A stretch of 8,621 bases of DNA from the NCBI GenBank assembly GCA_031274465.1, contig JAISQC010000056.1:1-8621 (forward strand). The letters run 5' to 3'. The translations under genes and the position numbers were made by a program. Positions 6,260-8,621 of the stretch are shown here, piece by piece; the stretch's first letter is position 1; the number at the start of each line of letters is the position of its first letter. Source of the DNA: Synergistaceae bacterium. GTDB lineage: Bacteria; Synergistota; Synergistia; Synergistales; Synergistaceae. Under the pieces are notes generated by a model. That model was not told where the DNA came from. It did no database searches and saw only the letters and a list, made by a program, of their open reading frames with translations.

Positions 6260-6295
6260 AAAAACCGCCTAAACACAGGGTTTTGGGCGGTTTTT
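6260..6295. terminator. Bidirectional rho-independent terminator between convergent units
   Basis: AAAAACCGCC (6260-6269) pairs with GGCGGTTTTT (6286-6295) around a 16-nt loop that itself contains AAAC and GTTT able to pair. On the plus strand the T-run follows the GC stem for the toxin-antitoxin transcript. On the minus strand the run is seven T, about 106 nt after the chemoreceptor stop. It therefore suits both directions and separates the convergent genes. Confidence 0.85.
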
Positions 6296-6401
6296 CTATT
6301 GCCGTGAAAACGGGTGAAATGTTTTAGAATACCTTCTGGGGAAAAGGCCCACGCGCAAGTATGCGAGGAAACGTTATTTATTTTGTGTATGGACTGTATG
6401 C

Positions 6402-8186
6402 TTACCGCCTTAGGGTGGCGAACTCCAGCTTTTTGTCCTCTGGCTGTTTACTGCGCGCATCCTCTTCCATTTTGAAGAACGTCAATATTTTATGCAGGTC
6501 GAGCGCCAGATTGGACAATGCTTCAGCTCCGTGGGCGAGGCGTTCGGCAGCCGACGCCACGTTGCCCACGCCGGAACGGATGTTATCTCCCGCTTCCGCC
6601 GTGCTCGCCACTTTGGTCGCTATGTGCTGCACGGCCTCGGCTATCTCCTCGCTCGACGCGGCCTGCTCCTCAGAGACGGCGGCGAGGTCCTGAGTGGAGG
6701 CAGAGATGTTTTTGAGATACGATATCATGCTGTCTATTATTTTCTCGGTATCCCGCGAAAGGCCCCTGGCGTTCTCCGATGCTTTCGCGTTGTCGAGCGA
6801 TATGCTTACGACGTGATCCAGGTCTCCTGTTATCGTCGTCGCGAGGTCGGCAATGTTTTTCGCGGCCGCGTTGCTGTCCTCGGCGAGTTTGCGGACCTCT
6901 TCGGCGACGACGGCGAAACCTCGCCCCGCTTCCCCGGCCCTTGCCGCCTCTATCGCGGCATTGAGCGCTAGCAGATTCGTCTGGTCCGCTATGCCCCCTA
7001 TCTGGGCCACGAAATTCTGTATCTGGCGCGTCCTCACGCCCAGCTCCTGTATGCTCTGTGCAGCCTCGGAGGCATTTTTGGACACCCCGTCGATTCCATC
7101 GACGGCGCTATGGACCGCGTTCATCCCTTCCTGGCCCGCGTTCATCGCCTCGTCCACCTGACGCGCGATTTCCGTGCCCTTTTCCGCCGTAGTCTGCGCG
7201 CCCGCCGCTACTTCCTCCACCGACGCGTTGACCTCTTCGCCGGTGGCGGCAAGCGCGTTCAAGTTCAACCCCATCTCATCGATGTTCGAGCGGAATTCCT
7301 CGACGGACGCGCTGGTTTCCTGGGCAAGGGCGGAGAACTCCTGCGCGGTATCGGTGATATTCCCGCTGGCGTCCTTTACCGAGCTGATTATGGACTTGAG
7401 GTTGTCGGCCATATCCTGAAGCCCCCTGCCCATCGAGGCGAGCTCATCCCTGCCGACTGTGTGGAAAGTGCTGACGAGGTCGCCCTCTGAAAACAATTTG
7501 ACGCTTTTTTGTATTTTATTTATCGGCCCGGTTATCAGGCGCGCGATGAACGCTCCGGAGGCGATGCCCGCAAAAACCGAGACGAGCGAGGCTATGATTA
7601 TCGTGATTATTCCACGATTTGCCACTTCCCTGGCTTCATCGTTGGCGTTCACGCAGGATGTTTCGAGCAGCGACACAAATTTTTCAAAGGTATCGACATA
7701 AGCGTTTTCAGCAATCCCAACGTCACCTGTGTTTCGGAGGCGAGCGTTAAGCGCGCTGGATGGTCCGTAGCGTTTGAATTCCGCTATGGCATCGTTCCGT
7801 TTGCTCGATGATTCCTCTCTGTTTTTTTTCAGCTCTTCAAAGAGAATTTTTTTCTCCTGATCCAGGTCCATTTTCCCATATTTGTCGATCATTTCGGATA
7901 TTCTTGCGCTGATTTCACTGATGCGCCGCTCGTAATCACGTGTCAGCTCATCGCTTTCGGATGCTATCAGGCTCAGGACCAGACGCCTGTTCTCGATGGC
8001 CAGCGACTGCGCTCCGCTCATCATGATAGCCGGCTGCGCGTAATCGACGAACATATCATCCATGCTGGCGGCTATCATCTCGCTCGTTCTATATCCGACG
8101 AAGGAAACCACAAGCATGAGAGCAACCATTAAAAACACGAGAAACAGCATTTTGCTCACAGTGCGAAGATCCTTAAACCATTGCAT
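6402..8186 (-). CDS. Methyl-accepting chemotaxis protein, 4HB type
   Basis: A complete 594-residue transmembrane chemoreceptor. TM1 is at about 13-32. An extracytoplasmic helical domain follows at 33-190, rich in charged heptads and resembling the four-helix-bundle MCP sensor. TM2 is at about 193-216, then HAMP from about 217 to 268 (P221 after TM2, DELASMGRGLQDM near 247-259), then the long coiled-coil signalling domain. The conserved hairpin tip that binds CheA and CheW includes DQTNLLALNAAIEAARAGE (401-419) and RGFAVVAEEVRKLAE (422-436). Gln/Glu/Ala-rich stretches near 285-325 and 500-530 are likely methylation regions. There is no NWETF-like CheR/CheB tether at the C-terminus. The ligand cannot be read from sequence. 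ATG at 8186 is preferred over 8312 because AAGGAGG precedes it by 8 nt and TM1 then begins at a normal distance. It is divergent from another membrane-protein gene. Confidence 0.95.
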   Translation of the reverse strand: MQWFKDLRTVSKMLFLVFLMVALMLVVSFVGYRTSEMIAASMDDMFVDYAQPAIMMSGAQSLAIENRRLVLSLIASESDELTRDYERRISEISARISEMIDKYGKMDLDQEKKILFEELKKNREESSSKRNDAIAEFKRYGPSSALNARLRNTGDVGIAENAYVDTFEKFVSLLETSCVNANDEAREVANRGIITIIIASLVSVFAGIASGAFIARLITGPINKIQKSVKLFSEGDLVSTFHTVGRDELASMGRGLQDMADNLKSIISSVKDASGNITDTAQEFSALAQETSASVEEFRSNIDEMGLNLNALAATGEEVNASVEEVAAGAQTTAEKGTEIARQVDEAMNAGQEGMNAVHSAVDGIDGVSKNASEAAQSIQELGVRTRQIQNFVAQIGGIADQTNLLALNAAIEAARAGEAGRGFAVVAEEVRKLAEDSNAAAKNIADLATTITGDLDHVVSISLDNAKASENARGLSRDTEKIIDSMISYLKNISASTQDLAAVSEEQAASSEEIAEAVQHIATKVASTAEAGDNIRSGVGNVASAAERLAHGAEALSNLALDLHKILTFFKMEEDARSKQPEDKKLEFATLRR

Positions 8187-8194
8187 AATCGATT

Positions 8195-8223
8195 CCTCCT
8201 TATCGCCTATGGCGTCGAACGCC
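8195..8223 (-). promoter_or_regulatory. Chemoreceptor ribosome binding site with two competing short hairpins
   Basis: On the minus strand GGCGT-TCG-ACGCC (8223-8211) is followed by CGCC-ATA-GGCG (8214-8204), then AAGGAGG (8201-8195). The two stems share the CGCC segment, so only one can form at a time, and the second ends next to the ribosome binding site. The site itself is clear; a regulatory role for the hairpins is speculative. Confidence 0.5.
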
Positions 8224-8276
8224 GCAACTAACGGTGCGCAGCCCTCTGCCCCGCTATCATCGGTGTATTGAACCTT

Positions 8277-8282
8277 ATTATA
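8277..8282 (-). promoter_or_regulatory. Possible -10 box of the chemoreceptor gene
   Basis: The minus strand reads TATAAT here, about 95 bp before the chemoreceptor ATG. The best -35 match upstream is poor (GTGACT at 15 bp spacing), and I see no flagellar sigma28 signature (TAAA with GCCGATAA), so this is a weak call. Confidence 0.3.
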
Positions 8283-8369
8283 TTGCCGCCCAAATGCAGT
8301 CACTAACAGCAATACGATGGATAGAAATTATTATTCTTGCGGATTTTATCCTCGGATATGAAACAAATG

Positions 8370-8426
8370 AACACTTCTCCGCCGCGAGTTTTTCAGTAAT
8401 ACATCCGATGTGCGGCGGGAAGTGTT
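8370..8426. repeat. Large imperfect inverted repeat between divergent sensor genes
   Basis: AACACTTCTCCGCCGC (8370-8385) and GCGGCGGGAAGTGTT (8412-8426) are reverse complements apart from one extra T in the left arm. They enclose 26 bp that end in a second small dyad, ACATC-C-GATGT (8401-8411). Neither side has a T-run, so it is not a simple terminator. The right arm runs into a candidate extended -10 box of the plus-strand gene. It could be an operator pair, a leader-RNA hairpin or a dispersed palindromic repeat. Confidence 0.7.
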
Positions 8427-8431
8427 ATGAT
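8423..8431 (+). promoter_or_regulatory. Candidate extended -10 promoter for the downstream sensor gene
   Basis: TGTTATGAT fits the extended -10 form TG-N-TATAAT with one mismatch in the hexamer. No good -35 box lies 16-18 bp upstream, which extended -10 promoters can tolerate. It overlaps the right arm of the inverted repeat at 8370-8426. Confidence 0.4.
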
Positions 8432-8470
8432 GTAGGTCATTGGATTCATCTTGTTTTGTCGAGGTGAAAG

Positions 8471-8621
8471 GTGAGAGGTGTGATTGGAAGCATGGCGATG
8501 TACAAAAGGACCATTCTGTCAAAATTATTAGTTACATTTGTGCCGGTGTTTGTAATATCTTTTCTCGCGCTGTCAGCCGTCAGCTATTACTTTTCCAGCA
8601 CGGCCCTGACCGCCAGCGTCA
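8471..8621 (+). CDS. N-terminus of a membrane sensor protein, probably a second chemoreceptor (partial)
   Basis: An open frame running off the window end, 50 codons seen. A short basic head (YKRTILSKL) is followed by a membrane helix at about 19-40 and then YYFSSTALTASV, where an extracytoplasmic domain begins. This pattern is common at the start of Cache-domain chemoreceptors and membrane-bound GGDEF or kinase sensors. Divergence from a chemoreceptor gene favours the first. The start is uncertain: GTG at 8471 has GAGGTG at a short 4-nt spacing, while GTG at 8480 (preceded by AAAGGTGA) and ATG at 8492 or 8498 are in the same frame. The identity of the rest cannot be determined here. Confidence 0.7.
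   Translation, partial: MRGVIGSMAMYKRTILSKLLVTFVPVFVISFLALSAVSYYFSSTALTASV

Noticed and set aside
8187..8312. N-terminal extension of the chemoreceptor starting at 8312
   Set aside because: It would run through the AAGGAGG site and the candidate -10 box and place 42 unrelated residues before TM1.
8370..8426. Invertible (phase-variable) promoter flanked by the inverted repeat
   Set aside because: The enclosed segment is only 26 bp, far shorter than known invertible promoters, and no recombinase gene is in the window.
8187..8470. A c-di-GMP (GEMM) riboswitch in front of either sensor gene
   Set aside because: I looked for the CACGCAAAGC-type core and its tetraloop-receptor pairing on both strands and found nothing similar.

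Overview
The window looks like chromosomal DNA of a motile anaerobic bacterium. The coding regions are fairly GC-rich and the intergenic regions AT-rich, with strong GGAGG-type ribosome binding sites and near-consensus sigma70-type promoters. A glycerol-kinase-like gene followed by two flavoproteins and a small DUF1667 protein is a layout known from Synergistota, Clostridia, Thermotogae and relatives. I lean weakly towards Synergistota or Clostridia; the sequence alone does not settle it.

Layout. (1) Positions 3-4762, minus strand: a tight four-gene operon, in transcription order a GlpK-type FGGY kinase, a GlpA/LhgO-type FAD dehydrogenase with a BON-like N-terminus and a BFD-type [2Fe-2S] C-terminus, an FAD/NAD(P) pyridine-nucleotide oxidoreductase, and a DUF1667 four-cysteine protein. 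Gaps are 24 nt, an 8-nt overlap and 4 nt. (2) Positions 4763-5379: a control region with a strong minus-strand promoter (TTGACA-N17-TATACT), a palindrome and an 11-bp tandem repeat upstream of it, then a 185-bp full-length palindromic MITE-like element flanked by TTA, then a plus-strand promoter. I see nothing definite in 5204-5322. (3) Positions 5380-6049, plus strand: a toxin-first (HigBA-like) type II toxin-antitoxin pair. (4) Positions 6050-6401: no convincing gene; it holds a bidirectional terminator at 6260-6295. (5) Positions 6402-8186, minus strand: a complete methyl-accepting chemotaxis protein. (6) Positions 8187-8470: a divergent control region with a 15-16 bp-arm inverted repeat. 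(7) From 8471, plus strand: the N-terminus of another membrane protein, probably a second sensor or chemoreceptor, cut by the window end.

How the parts work together. In the first operon the kinase would phosphorylate glycerol or a related polyol. The two flavoproteins and the DUF1667 protein would then oxidise the phosphorylated product and pass electrons to NAD(P) or another carrier, taking the place of GlpABC. Two of the residues that contact glycerol in E. coli GlpK are replaced here and the dehydrogenase has LhgO-like features, so the substrate should not be taken as settled. The toxin-antitoxin pair and the palindromic element form an accessory patch between the metabolic operon and the chemoreceptor genes. 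I found no CRISPR array, rRNA or tRNA. The best candidates for something undescribed are the MITE-like element, the substrate of the kinase operon, and the large inverted repeat between the divergent sensor genes.
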